Notes: a model not told the origin generated them from the letters alone. Shown: positions 9,401 to 17,121, counted from the stretch's first letter. The stretch is DNA of 17,983 nucleotides from Gonium pectorale (GCA_001584585.1 LSYV01000133.1:40776-58758); one strand, 5' to 3'. Made by a program: numbers and translations.

Positions 9401-12400
9401 TCTGTAGGCTGCAGCCGCAGGAGAAAGGGCCAACCTCCCCACCGCCCAGGTTGCAGAAAACCTGCTTTCCCCCTAACCTGGCCCTGCTGCCCAGCCACTG
9501 CACCTATACCGTACTCTGGCATAGGGCGGAGGGAGGGCTGCCCCCTGTGAGTGAACCTAAAGAAACACCAGGAACACGCAAGAACAGAAATCTCAGACGC
9601 GTCGTACATTACACCTTTGTACCGCAATTCACTGAGGCACACTTCAACTCAAAGTCTCTACGCCCCGAACCCTCCCAACACCGGGAATCGACTAAACACC
9701 TAGCTCTGGTCGTTGTACCATCTGAAGCGGCCTCAATAGGTTCGGTAAAGGTCACCCAAAAGGCGATGCAGGACCGCTACTATGCCGACCGCTACTATGC
9801 CATATGCCGTTCGTTAAGGCCCTAGCTCCTTTGGTGGGGTGGTGAAGGTGCCTCCTGGATGGACGCAACTGCAGCCACCGTGGCAGTAACCGCTCCCTGC
9901 CGTGGTTGACCCTGGCGTGGTTGACCCTGGATGGCGTGGAGGCCCCCGGCGGGCTGGACAACCCCAAACCAGGGTTTGGTAATAATAATAATATTAAGGC
10001 CGGTCGTGCACCGAGGCGTGTATTAAGGGGGTGGGCTGTGGTGAGGAGCCTGGTATTACCAATCAAGTTCCTCACCAGCAGACTTTCGCGAAGACCCGAT
10101 AGATCGTCTGCAACCCGCTGGAGGCGCTTCAGGAAGATGTCAAGGCGCTGGGTCCGTACGTACCTCGGTTTGCCGCGGAAGTGACTGGGCTGGTGTGTCT
10201 GCTGGGCACCCCTTCCTGCGGGTTGTGGCCGGACGCCTGCAGTGTGTGGAGTGGCTCCTTACTCTCCCTCGTTTCTTCCATGTCTTTTCTCTTCCGCCCT
10301 TGTTTCCCCTTCCTCCATGTTTTTCCTCTTCCTCCTGTTCGCTTGATGCCCGTATGTGTGTGGGTGGGCCTGTCGACCTGTATGTGCTTTCTGCCGCTCG
10401 TGGTCGCTTCCTGTACCGGGGACGGTTACGCGCGCGTGGTCGGCAGCGAACCGACGCATGGTCCCGAGTGTGCCCGGATCTGATCTCACAGCTGGTTATG
10501 GGGAGGCTAGTTGATAGATATGTCACTAGCCAAAGACCGAGCTCGAGGGAGCTTCTGGCGCTTTAGGAAGTACGTAATGCAGTACGACGGTACGGCGGTA
10601 CGACCCTGGGCACCGCAGAGCTCAGGCGCCTCTGAAGTCCGTCGGAGTAAGGCGGGTGCCATCGCTGACATATGCTATACTGCGGTTTGCGTTCGGCACC
10701 CGACTACCCCCATACATGCTCTGTGTCTTGGGTCGGGCTCTGCGCTACATTCCTCTTGTTCACGCTTTCCGCTTCCGCACAGCAGCAGGTGAGCATCCCT
10801 TGTTTTAGAATGGGCCCTAGGGGGATCAACGCTAGCTGTTACAGTACCAGCTCCAGGATGGCGTGGGTTAGGGACTCAACAGACATGGTTGGACTTGGTG
10901 GGTGGTGGGCATCTATCGAGCTCGGCCAGTGTCTGGATTTTGCCTGCCTAGCCCCCTGACTGGGTTAAGCACTTGGCTACTGACGATTCATTGCTTGGTT
11001 TGTCTGCTGGTGCTACCTTGCTGCCCGTACTCTCCTTGCAGTAATTTCCCGACGGGACATCCGGGTCTCCCAGCGTCGGGGTTACTGTAACGAAGGCTGC
11101 CTGTCTCGTGTTTTCTATTTCTCTGTGGAAAGGAAACAGGCGGTGAGGCGAGAAAGGGCGCAGACAACGGGAGGGAAAGACAGCCGCGAGCGTGATGAGA
11201 ACCACCGAAGCCCTGCCCTAACTACGGCGCACCACGGCAGCCAATCAAGACCAAGCACCGTCAAACAAACAACGGAGATTCGACTTTTACGCAAGGACAG
11301 GCAGCCAAGACCAAAGACCTTCAGCGCACACAAGAAGAGAGGGAGCCCTGCACCTAAAGACCACAGAACAGGAAGGCGAGATGACGAAAAAAAGGAAAGG
11401 GGGAGGAGGAGGACGTGCGCTTCGAGTGTAAACACGTGCAAGCACATACAGATTCCGCGAGTGCGTGAAAGGGCCGCGCCTGTCGTAAATTCGGCCGCTT
11501 TATTTCGCCAATACCTATATTCGCTCCTCTTGGTTCGACCGTTGCCACTTGTATAACTCACATTCATAAACCTCGCCTGCCTACCACGCCCACCCACCAC
11601 CCAAGGAACTCGCCTGGCCGTTGTGTCGCCGTAGCCGAGCTGTCCATTGCCATTGAAGCCCCAGCACTTGACTCCTCCATTGTCCAGAACTGCGCAGGTA
11701 TGGGCACCACCTGCTGCCATCGCCACCACCGTGCGCTCAGTGCCGAGGTCCACAAACGGCAGGCTGTCGCCCATCTCACCAGGGTTATCACCCCTGCAGC
11801 AGTGAAAATGTCGCCGGAGGGAGGGACCGAACTAAACAATGAAGGCAACGATTATGGGAACCTGGGCGCCACACTGGGCTTCGCTTTAATTGTGCTTATC
11901 CGCACGTGTGAAGGTTGCAGAGACAGAGAGTAAACAAGGAAGGAAACGAGTACGTACTGTAGCCTGAACGCCACATTGGGCTTAAGTTAATTTGTACAGG
12001 TTGCTGAGCCCGTAAAGGGCCCACCTACTCTATTTGACAGGGCGGGTGTATGTGGTAAACACACACGGCCTACAACCTGAAGGACAGATACTGCTTTGAC
12101 ACGCAAACCTAGCCCGAAACATGATCAGACTGACGTGACAGTCGCTTGTGCAACGGCCTTCCACCAAAAGGGGCTGCGACCCAGAGCGAGCGGGCACTTC
12201 TCACTGCAAGACGAAAGCATGGCCAGGCCAGTTGGCAAATCACGCCGAAGCGCCCGAGCACCGCTTTCGAACGGGTCCGCATTATGTGATGCCCGCTCGC
12301 TCTATATGCTTGAAGAAGCTCAAGCCTCTCTGGTGGCATTCAGATGCCGTACTGCCGTACTGCCGCACTGACGTACTACTTCCAGGCACTATGCTCACCG

Positions 12401-15400
12401 CCCACTTCCCGCATTTTTGCTCGTAGTGACTAAAAGCGACCTCAGCAAATCCCCCTCCCCCAACATCTGCATGCAAATGGCTGGATGGCGGCAACGTGCA
12501 GCAGGCTTGGGTTTGGATGGCCGAGGCGACCACTAGAAGGCTTACTTGGAAGCAGTGGACGTATTTGATGCTAAGTCAAAATAAAGCAGCAGGCGCCCAT
12601 TTGCATCCCCGGTCGTACATTCGCACACTGATCGAGACAGCAGACACGTTGGCATTATTGGCCAACCCACCCACCTACCACGCCCACCCACCCAAGGTAA
12701 TCACCTGTCCACTGTGTCGCCGTAGCCAAGCCGCCCATTGCCATTGAAGCCCCAGCACTTGACCCCTCCGTTGTCCAGCATTGCGCAGGTATGGGCATCG
12801 CCTGCTGCCAGCGCCGCCACCTTCCGCCCCGTAGTGCCGAGGTCCACATACGGCAAGCTGTCGCCCATCTCGCCTGGGGCATCACCCCTGCAGCAATGAA
12901 AGTGTGGTGTCGGGATTGATGAAGAGTTTGGTCATTATTGTGTATTTAAAAGAAGAACGCATGAAGTGGAGTGGGCTATGGTTCTGAAGCCCAAATCTTG
13001 AGGCGGACCGTGAGGTTTTTAGAAGAATGGTCGGGGAGGGGGATGTTGGTGCAAAAACGTATAGATTCCCTGAATGAAAGGGCCCCGCCAGTCGAGTGGA
13101 TGGAAGGACGATGGGCTGGGCCGAGTAGTACGATACCTGCTAGTGCATGGGATTCGATTCCTTATCCTACCCATGTAGTCTCGGGGTCGATATCAAGAGG
13201 GGTCATTACAGGAGCAGATCAGTTTCGGGGTCTGGCTGCCGTTGGAGGTAGGCGGTGGTATGAGTGGTTACAGAGCTTTCGGACCGGAAGGGTCCTTACC
13301 CCGGTGTCGGTGTCCTGTAACATTCGGGTCTTAATAAGGACGGCCGCGTGTGCCAATACCTGAACTCGCCCTCCGAAGTTCAACCGTTGCCACTCACTAT
13401 GGCGGGTTGCAGAACAAACTTACGGTCGGGGGTCTCAACCCTTGGGGCTTACACGCGCAAGCGTAAGGCGTGTAAGGGCCGCATAAGACCGCGTAAGACC
13501 GTGTAAGCTTGCCGTACAGGAAATTTATGCTTGCTGCGGCCCCGCCGCGGCCTACTTTTGCTTCGGCCGCGATCTCAGCATATCAGTCATTGCAGTCGCG
13601 CCATGCCCGCTTGATTCTGTTGCAAAGAAGCCGAAATAGGCTTGCTTATGCAGTCTTACGCGGCCCTTACACGCCTTACGCTTGCGCGTGTAAGCCCCAA
13701 GGGTTGAGACCCCCGACCGGAAGTTTGTTCTGCCACCCGCCATAAACTCATATTCGCAAACCTCGCCTACCTACCACACCCACCCACCCAAGGTAATCAC
13801 CTGTCCGCTGTGTCGCCGTAGCCAAGCCGCCCATTGCCATTGATGCCCCAGCACTTGGCCTTTCCGTTGTCCAGCACTGCACAAGTATGGTAGGCGCCTG
13901 CTGCCAGCGCCGCCACCGTGCGCCCGGTGCCCAGGTCCACATAAAACAAGTTGTCGCCCATCTCGCCTGGGCCATCGCCCCTGCGGCAGTGGAGGACCCG
14001 CCGAGGGGAGGGAACAGAAACTAAAGGAAGGCATCGATTATGGTAAACGAACGATACAATTCGCTTGACGTTATGGCTAGTCGCAAATAAGTTTGCAGGG
14101 TGAGCCTGCACGGGCCTTTGGCTCGCTGGGGCGGGGCCTGCTGGGCTCGCTCCGGTCTCGGTCGCACCCGGTCTCGGTCTCCACCGGTCTCATAATTTCA
14201 CAAAGCGCAGGAACTCGTATATACGCTGCATTTTCCCGCGCCCTCGGCGGTGCATGTCGGGCTTCGCAGCTGTCCCACGCGCCCCCTTTGCCTGTCATAT
14301 TGCCTCGGGAGTGATCAATGATATGCAAGCATTGCGGCCCGCGTAGCTCACGGTCGGGCTCCATGTGGTGACCCGCACCCCGACATGCACCGCCGAGGGC
14401 GCGGGAAAATGCAGCGTATATACGAGTTCCTGCGCTTTGTGAATACTCCAAGATTATGAGACCGGTGGAGACCGAGACCGGGTGCGACCGAGACCGGAGC
14501 GAGCCTAGCAGGCCCCGCCCCAGCGAGCCAAAGGCCCGTGCAGGCTCACCCTGCAAACATATTTGCGACCGGCTATAATTGCACAAATACTGATTACAGG
14601 CTCCCCAGATAGAGGTGCTGGAGCAGGCCATATCAGCCGATTGGCTCCCGACCCGCAATAGCAGATAGAGTGGGTGAAGCACTTGCTTTAGCCCTGAGGC
14701 CCACGGACAACACGAGAGATATGGACAACGTGACATTTATACCAACTTGGCGTTGTGAGGAGATGGCGTATGCAAACTTGGCAAGTGAATGATAACGACC
14801 CCAACACATCCCCCCCTCCCAATCAACCTGCATGGCGGCATGTGACGTAGCCCTACTTGGGCGTCAGGCGCTCAAGTGGAGTAGATACAGGGACCATGAC
14901 CAGCTCCCCCGCCCATTCCAATGTTAACATTTCGTCCATGCTCTCCCCGGCTTTTGACGGTCTGTAACCTATAACCTGAAACAGTAGGGGCCTCCTGCTG
15001 TACTAACCCAAGCTTCAACCCCATGCATGCCGTACAAGCGGGTTGCACACTCGGGTGAATGCCGTACACTCGCACAACTAATCGATGCAGCAGCCCAGTT
15101 GGCAGAGCGTGCAAAACCACCAACCTGCCACGCCCACCCACCCACCCAAGGTATTCACCTGTCCACTATGTCGCCGTAGCCGAGCTGCCCATAACCATAC
15201 GCCCAAACACCATTGTCGCCCCAGCACTTGGCTTTTCCGTTGTCCAGCACTGCGCAAGTATGTAATTCGCCTGCCACCACTGCCGCCACCTTACGCCCAG
15301 TAGTGCCGAGGTCCACAAACGGCAGGCTGTCGCCCATCTCGCCTGGGCCATCGCCCCTGCGGCAGTGGAGGACCCGCCGGTGGGAGGGACAGATGGAATC

Positions 15401-16998
15401 TAAACAGGAAAACGTCACTTGATTGCCAGGCAGAGGAGGGCGAGCTACAATAAGTGGCTGGTAGACTGCAGCCACAGGGGAAAGGGGTCACCCTTCCCGC
15501 CGCCGCCCTGGTTGCCGCAAGCCCGTTTATTTCCCCCCTCACATGGCCCCGCTGCCCTGCGACTGCACCCAGACCGTGGCCTGGCGTAGGGCGGAGAGAG
15601 GGCTGCCGCCTAAATTTTACTGTGTAGCTTAGGAAAGACCAGGAACACGCAAGAACAGAAATACCAGACATGTCAGGCCTTTTGGCTGCAAATCGCTGAG
15701 GCAACATACAAGTGCAACTCGCCTCGCCCAGCCCAAAGTCTATTCGCCCCGAACCCTGCCAACACCGGGAATGCTAATCGTTTTGTTGGTGAGCGATCAG
15801 CTCTCATATACCTCTGCAATTGGAGAGCAGTAATACGGCCCTGGATGGAGGGGCCGGGCGCTTTGCTCCTACACGTCTGGCTAAAGGCCTAGCTTTGGTC
15901 GTTACACCGTCTGCAGCGGCTTCAATGAAGTCGGTTGAGTAGGTCGTAGTTATCTAAAGGGCGATGCAGGGCCGCTACTATGCCCTAAGCTGTCATTCAC
16001 GCCCCAGCTCCTTTGGTGGGGTGGTAAAGGTGCCTCATGGATGGACGCAACCGGAGCCACCGCGACAGTGACCGCTCCCTCCCGCGGTTGACCCTGGATG
16101 GCGTGGAGGCCCCCGGCGGGCTGGACAACCAAACCCAGGGTTTGGCTCCTACGTGAGGAAGCCTTGATAGACATTCCGCACCCCATTGAAGGCGCGTTTT
16201 TAGGAAAATCACGAGGCGCTGGGTCCGTCCATGCATGCCTGGGCTCTCGAGGCTGGTGTCGGGATTGATGAAGAGTTTGGTCATTATTGTGTATTTAAAG
16301 GAAGAACGCATGAAGTGAACGGTGGGCTATCTATGGTTCTGAACCCCAGATCATGAGGTGGACCATGAGGTTTCCAGAAGAATGGTCGGGGAGGGGGATG
16401 TTGGTGCAAAAACGTATAGATTCCCTGAATGAAAGGGCCCCGCCAGTCGAGTGGATGGAAGGACGATGGGCTGGGCCGAGTAGTACGATACCTGCTAGCG
16501 CATGGGGTTGGCTTCCTTATCCTACCCATGTAGTCTCGGGCTCAATATCAAGAGGGGTCATTACTGGAGCAGATCAGTTTCGGGGTCTGGCTGCCGTTGG
16601 AGGTAGGCGGTGGTATGAGTGGTTACAGAGCTTTCGGACCGGAAGGGCCCGTACCTCAGTGTCGGTGTCCTGTAACATTCAGGTCTTAATTAGGACAGCC
16701 GCGTGTGCCAATACCTGAACTCGCCCTCCGAAGTTCAACCGTTGCCACTCACTAAACTCATATTCAGAAACCACGCCTACCTACCACGCACGGCCATCCA
16801 CCCACCCAAGGTAATCACCTGTCCGCTGTGTCGCCGTAGCCAAGCCGCCCATTGCCATTGATGCCCCAGCACTTGGCTCCTCCGTTGTTCAGTATTGCAC
16901 AAGTGTGGTAAGAGCCTGCTGCCAGCGCCACCACCGTGCGCCCAGCGCCGAGGTCCACAAATGGCAGGCTGTCGCCCATCTCACTCGGGTTGTCGCCC
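5427..16998 (-). CDS. RCC1-repeat, Pro-rich linker, polytopic membrane protein gene (5' end outside window)
   Basis: This is a single multi-exon gene reconstructed from the minus strand; its start lies beyond the right edge. The exons in order are 16998-16819, 15356-15159, 13980-13801, 12887-12705, 11793-11614, 9298-9116, 8159-6706 and 6492-5427 (TAG stop at 5429-5427). All seven junctions split a codon after its second base: the donor side always ends in AG, and the first exon base completes Arg (AGG) or, at the last junction, Ser (AGC). The protein order is at least 6.4 RCC1-like repeats, a Pro/Ser-rich linker, a hydrophobic domain with about five to six predicted membrane segments, and a hydrophilic tail of tandem repeats. 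RCC1-type repeats generally form beta-propeller blades; that part is family knowledge. A membrane-anchored propeller is inference, and no substrate or partner can be named. The frame slips by one base in the linker (7701-7710), so the split into two genes, or an assembly error, remains open. No TGTAA polyadenylation motif was noticed in the ~900 bases after the stop. Confidence 0.7.
5580..6240 (-). repeat. Coding tandem repeat in C-terminal tail (174-180 nt, ~4 copies)
   Basis: Units start at roughly 6235, 6055, 5881 and 5701 on the plus strand and run in register with the E8 reading frame. The spacings between the last three are 174 and 180 nt. The two lowest-coordinate copies are nearly identical for 67 nt and the others are more diverged, so the array is growing from one end or being homogenised locally. 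The unit length equals that of the RCC1 exons, but the sequences are unrelated. Confidence 0.8.
6493..6705 (-). other. Intron E7-E8 (213 nt)
   Basis: This is a GT-AG intron (GTGCGG at the donor, CGTGCAG at the acceptor). It interrupts the membrane domain within a codon after the second base, so AG plus C gives Ser. It is the only intron in the membrane half and has the same phase as all introns of the RCC1 array. Confidence 0.75.
6706..8159 (-). CDS. Exon E7: truncated RCC1 repeat, Pro/Ser-rich linker, polytopic membrane domain
   Basis: The exon opens in frame with the others: (R)[17 protein letters not shown] then [11 protein letters not shown], the first half of an A-type repeat. It stops before HTCA and runs directly into [18 protein letters not shown]. 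The Pro/Ser/Leu tract spans about 8080-7440. It is followed by [16 protein letters not shown] and hydrophobic segments at about 7406-7335, 7250-7185, 7035-6890 (probably two) and 6775-6710. Polar landmarks are [12 protein letters not shown] and, in the last segment, [18 protein letters not shown]-x-x-SD motif early and an ES-x-PQL motif late resemble XK-related membrane proteins, but this is weak, by-eye similarity. The donor is AG followed by GTGCGG, phase 2. The linker shows one-base register slips; three cancel (7746-7754, 7818-7824, 7831-7838) and one at 7701-7710 does not. The RCC1 frame and the membrane frame therefore differ by one base. Confidence 0.65.
7436..8080 (-). repeat. Pro/Ser-coding purine-strand-biased tandem repeat
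   Basis: The plus strand is an irregular array of 9-15-nt units built from GGAGGTGAAGGCGGG-type words; the minus strand reads [10 protein letters not shown] and similar in the proline register. The plus strand has no CT dinucleotide between about 7431 and 8041, so the minus strand has no AG there. Changes in G-run length (four versus five G) move the proline register. Open frames also exist on the plus strand (Gly/Glu- and Lys/Ala-rich), but they are antisense shadows of the repeat. Pro-rich stalks of this kind are common in cell-wall and membrane proteins of volvocine algae. Confidence 0.85.
8160..9115 (-). other. Intron E6-E7 (956 nt), GC-AG
   Basis: This is a B-to-A intron starting with GCGAGT. 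The E6-proximal ~160 nt match the E4 and E2 donor flanks, including CACTGATCGAGACAGCA and GTTGGCATTATTGGCC. The remainder (8225-8940) has no recognised element; a small hairpin surrounds TAGATAGCTATCATCTATAG near 8848. The sequence just beyond the E7 acceptor (GGAGAGGACCCGCC) resembles that upstream of E3 and E2. Confidence 0.6.
9116..9298 (-). CDS. Exon E6: RCC1-like repeat, subtype B, GC donor
   Basis: This 183-nt exon encodes a 61-residue repeat: (R)[46 protein letters not shown] and [14 protein letters not shown]. The extra residue in AAGRM places it with E2 and E4 in subtype B. It ends at AG before GCGAGT, the same non-GT donor hexamer as E5. The AG/G codon split then joins it in frame to E7. 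The acceptor is CTGCAG. Confidence 0.83.
9299..11613 (-). other. Intron E5-E6 (2315 nt), GC-AG, with ~1.3 kb unique DNA
   Basis: This is the longest intron here and starts with GCGAGT. The segment near E6 (9299-10160) is a diverged copy of 15357-16225. Homology resumes only near the E5 donor (about 11452-11613). Between them, roughly 10165-11450 is not shared with the sibling introns. That stretch has a pyrimidine-rich run on the plus strand (about 10268-10345), a purine-rich part (about 11110-11420), and a plus-strand pair resembling splice sites: CAGCAG followed by GTGAGC at 10789, and TTGCAG ending at 11041. No recognisable protein was found on either strand. Confidence 0.6.
11614..11793 (-). 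CDS. Exon E5: RCC1-like repeat, subtype A, GC donor
   Basis: This 180-nt exon encodes a 60-residue repeat: (R)[45 protein letters not shown] and [14 protein letters not shown]. The exon must end at AG for the phase-2 join to E6. The next intron bases are GCGAGT, so the donor is GC rather than GT. The nearest GT, four bases further, would shift the frame. The acceptor is CTGCAG. The donor-flank motif (TCATAAACCTCGCCTRCCTACCAC) is shared with E1 and E3, which supports subtype A. Confidence 0.82.
11794..12704 (-). other. Intron E4-E5 (911 nt)
   Basis: This is a GT-AG intron of the B-to-A class. The part near E5 (11820-12090) is a diverged relative of the sequence upstream of E1 (17035-17215); shared words include GATTAYGGGAACC and GACAxxTACTGCTT. 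The part near E4 (about 12440-12704) resembles the E2 and E6 donor flanks, with CACTGATCGAGACAGCA at 12627 and 9032. The middle (12110-12400) has a short direct repeat (GCCGTACT, near 12345) and nothing I recognise. Confidence 0.6.
12705..12887 (-). CDS. Exon E4: RCC1-like repeat, subtype B
   Basis: This 183-nt exon encodes a 61-residue repeat: (R)[46 protein letters not shown] and [14 protein letters not shown]. The extra residue in TTGRK, compared with subtype A, marks it as B. The open frame between the acceptor and the intron TGA is under 60 codons from its internal ATG, so this exon is easily missed by ORF finding; a longer open frame in another register over the same DNA is a shadow. 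The acceptor is CTGCAG and the donor is AG followed by GTGATT. Confidence 0.82.
12905..13399. repeat. Intronic duplicated segment, copy 1
   Basis: Nearly identical to 16254-16754. In the core of ~340 nt I count about 14 substitutions and no indels. Both copies keep a plus-strand frame (12971-13363 here) sharing [20 protein letters not shown] and [20 protein letters not shown]. About six of the 14 changes are silent, not enough to argue for selection. It lies antisense to the host gene, and both copies end at a subtype-A exon donor flank, so it is best explained as intron DNA carried along in the duplication. Confidence 0.8.
13400..13742. mobile_element. 343-bp TIR element (MITE-like) with TA target-site duplication
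   Basis: The left end TGGCGGGTTGCAGAACAAAC and the right end, read inward on the other strand, TGGCGGGTGGCAGAACAAAC are near-identical for about 100 bp with only a few mismatches. The TIR contains ACACGCGCAAGCGTAAGGCG. It is flanked by TA on both sides (13398-13399, 13743-13744). The paralogous intron at ~16747-16760 has the empty site with a single TA. There is no transposase reading frame, so it is non-autonomous. A TA duplication fits the Tc1/mariner-type superfamily, which is family knowledge; the assignment is inference. Confidence 0.85.
13801..13980 (-). CDS. Exon E3: RCC1-like repeat, subtype A
   Basis: This 180-nt exon encodes one 60-residue repeat: (R)[44 protein letters not shown] and [14 protein letters not shown]. 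It is closest to E1, with which it shares the [14 protein letters not shown] end and the downstream intron. The LFYVDLG variant replaces the LPFVDLG found in most other repeats. The acceptor is CCGCAG and the donor is AG followed by GTGATT, with an immediate in-frame TGA in the intron. Confidence 0.85.
13981..15158 (-). other. Intron E2-E3 (1178 nt), contains a TIR element
   Basis: This is a GT-AG intron. About 43% of it is the inverted-repeat element at 14074-14575. Between 14590 and 14791 it holds a diverged copy, in opposite orientation, of the repeat seen at 2284-2740 in the left flank. The ~250 nt next to the E2 donor resemble the donor flanks of E4 and E6; landmarks are GGGGCCTCCT near 14990 and 8975, and the C-rich run plus GCATGGCGG near 14805-14835, which matches about 12452-12490. 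Confidence 0.7.
14074..14575. mobile_element. ~502-bp long-TIR element (MITE or foldback) flanked by TA
   Basis: The left arm (14074-14261) and right arm (14378-14575) are inverted copies, about 190-200 bp, nearly identical apart from a 9-bp indel (CTTGGAGTA present only on the right) and a few substitutions. They are separated by a ~116-bp spacer. The ends are TGGCTAGTCGC and, inverted, TAGCCGGTCGC. TA lies on both sides (14072-14073, 14576-14577). Because the arms are so similar, the same peptide can be read from both strands. It has no transposase. Confidence 0.8.
15159..15356 (-). CDS. Exon E2: RCC1-like repeat, subtype B, with six-residue insertion
   Basis: This 198-nt exon encodes a 66-residue repeat: (R)[17 protein letters not shown], then [28 protein letters not shown] and [10 protein letters not shown]. 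Relative to its siblings, which read CWG-x-NGNG-x-LGYG, it has six extra residues between CWG and QLGYG, including VWAYGY. This lies in the loop before the last strand of the blade, a place where propeller repeats usually tolerate length change (inference). The TTGRK segment marks subtype B. The acceptor is CCGCAG and the donor is AG followed by GTGAAT. Confidence 0.85.
15357..16818 (-). other. Intron E1-E2 (1462 nt), two repeated segments
   Basis: This is a GT-AG intron. Its donor-side part (16254-16754) is nearly identical to 12905-13399 in the E3-E4 intron. Its acceptor-side part (15357-16225) is a diverged copy of 9299-10160 in the E5-E6 intron; shared landmarks are the GGAACACGCAAGAACAGAAA stretch (15650-15669 and 9570s) and the GGAGGCCCCCGGCGGGCTGG stretch near 16107 and 9940. 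It is the only A-to-B intron that still has both segments, so it best represents the ancestral form. No conserved minus-strand coding exon was found in it. Confidence 0.7.
16254..16754. repeat. Intronic duplicated segment, copy 2
   Basis: Partner of 12905-13399. This copy lacks the 343-bp TIR element and so shows the unoccupied insertion site (CACTCACTAAACTC at about 16747-16760). The plus frame here is 16353-16718. Confidence 0.8.
16819..16998 (-). CDS. Exon E1: RCC1-like repeat, subtype A
   Basis: This 180-nt exon encodes exactly one 60-residue repeat. It opens with (R)[17 protein letters not shown] and carries the core [15 protein letters not shown] and RLGYGDTAD. The acceptor is CCGCAG and the donor is AG followed by GTGATT; reading into the intron meets TGA at once, which fixes the exon end. 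The HTCA...CWG...LGYGD pattern matches the short RCC1/BNR-like repeat class. The two cysteines (in HTCA and KCWG) are conserved in every complete repeat of the array. The LGAGRTV segment, without the extra residue seen in E2, E4 and E6, marks subtype A. It is the most 5' repeat visible. Its intron flank closely matches that of E3. Confidence 0.85.
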
Positions 16999-17121
16999 CT
17001 GCGGCAGTGGAGGACCATCCGGGGGGAGGGACAGAAACTAAACGAGAATAGCATCGATTACGGGAACCTAAACGCTTAAGTGTGCTGAACGTTTTTGTAC
17101 TTATCCACACAAACTATGCCC

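Larger units (their letters stand above)
12888..13800 (-). other. Intron E3-E4 (913 nt), shortened copy carrying a MITE
   Basis: This is a GT-AG intron. It consists of the 12905-13399 segment (nearly identical to 16254-16754), a 343-bp TIR element (13400-13742), and the conserved A-type donor flank. Relative to the E1-E2 intron it lacks the ~0.87 kb acceptor-side segment. The homology breaks at TGGTGTCGGGATTG only a few bases beyond the E4 acceptor region, which suggests a deletion reaching almost to the exon. Confidence 0.7.

Noticed and set aside
9202..9825. 207-codon plus-strand frame across E6 and its intron
   Set aside because: It overlaps E6 in antisense and has no motif. A similar antisense frame over E5 confirms it is a shadow.
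12655..12885. Minus-strand frame reading [13 protein letters not shown] and similar versions over other RCC1 exons
   Set aside because: This is the +1 register of the RCC1 exons. It recurs over E2, E3, E5 and E1 only because the exons are homologous; the HTCA/CWG register fits splice phases and a known repeat family.
14077..14736. 219-codon minus-strand frame and a plus-strand frame with the same peptide
   Set aside because: Both arise from the two arms of the inverted-repeat element and do not indicate a protein.
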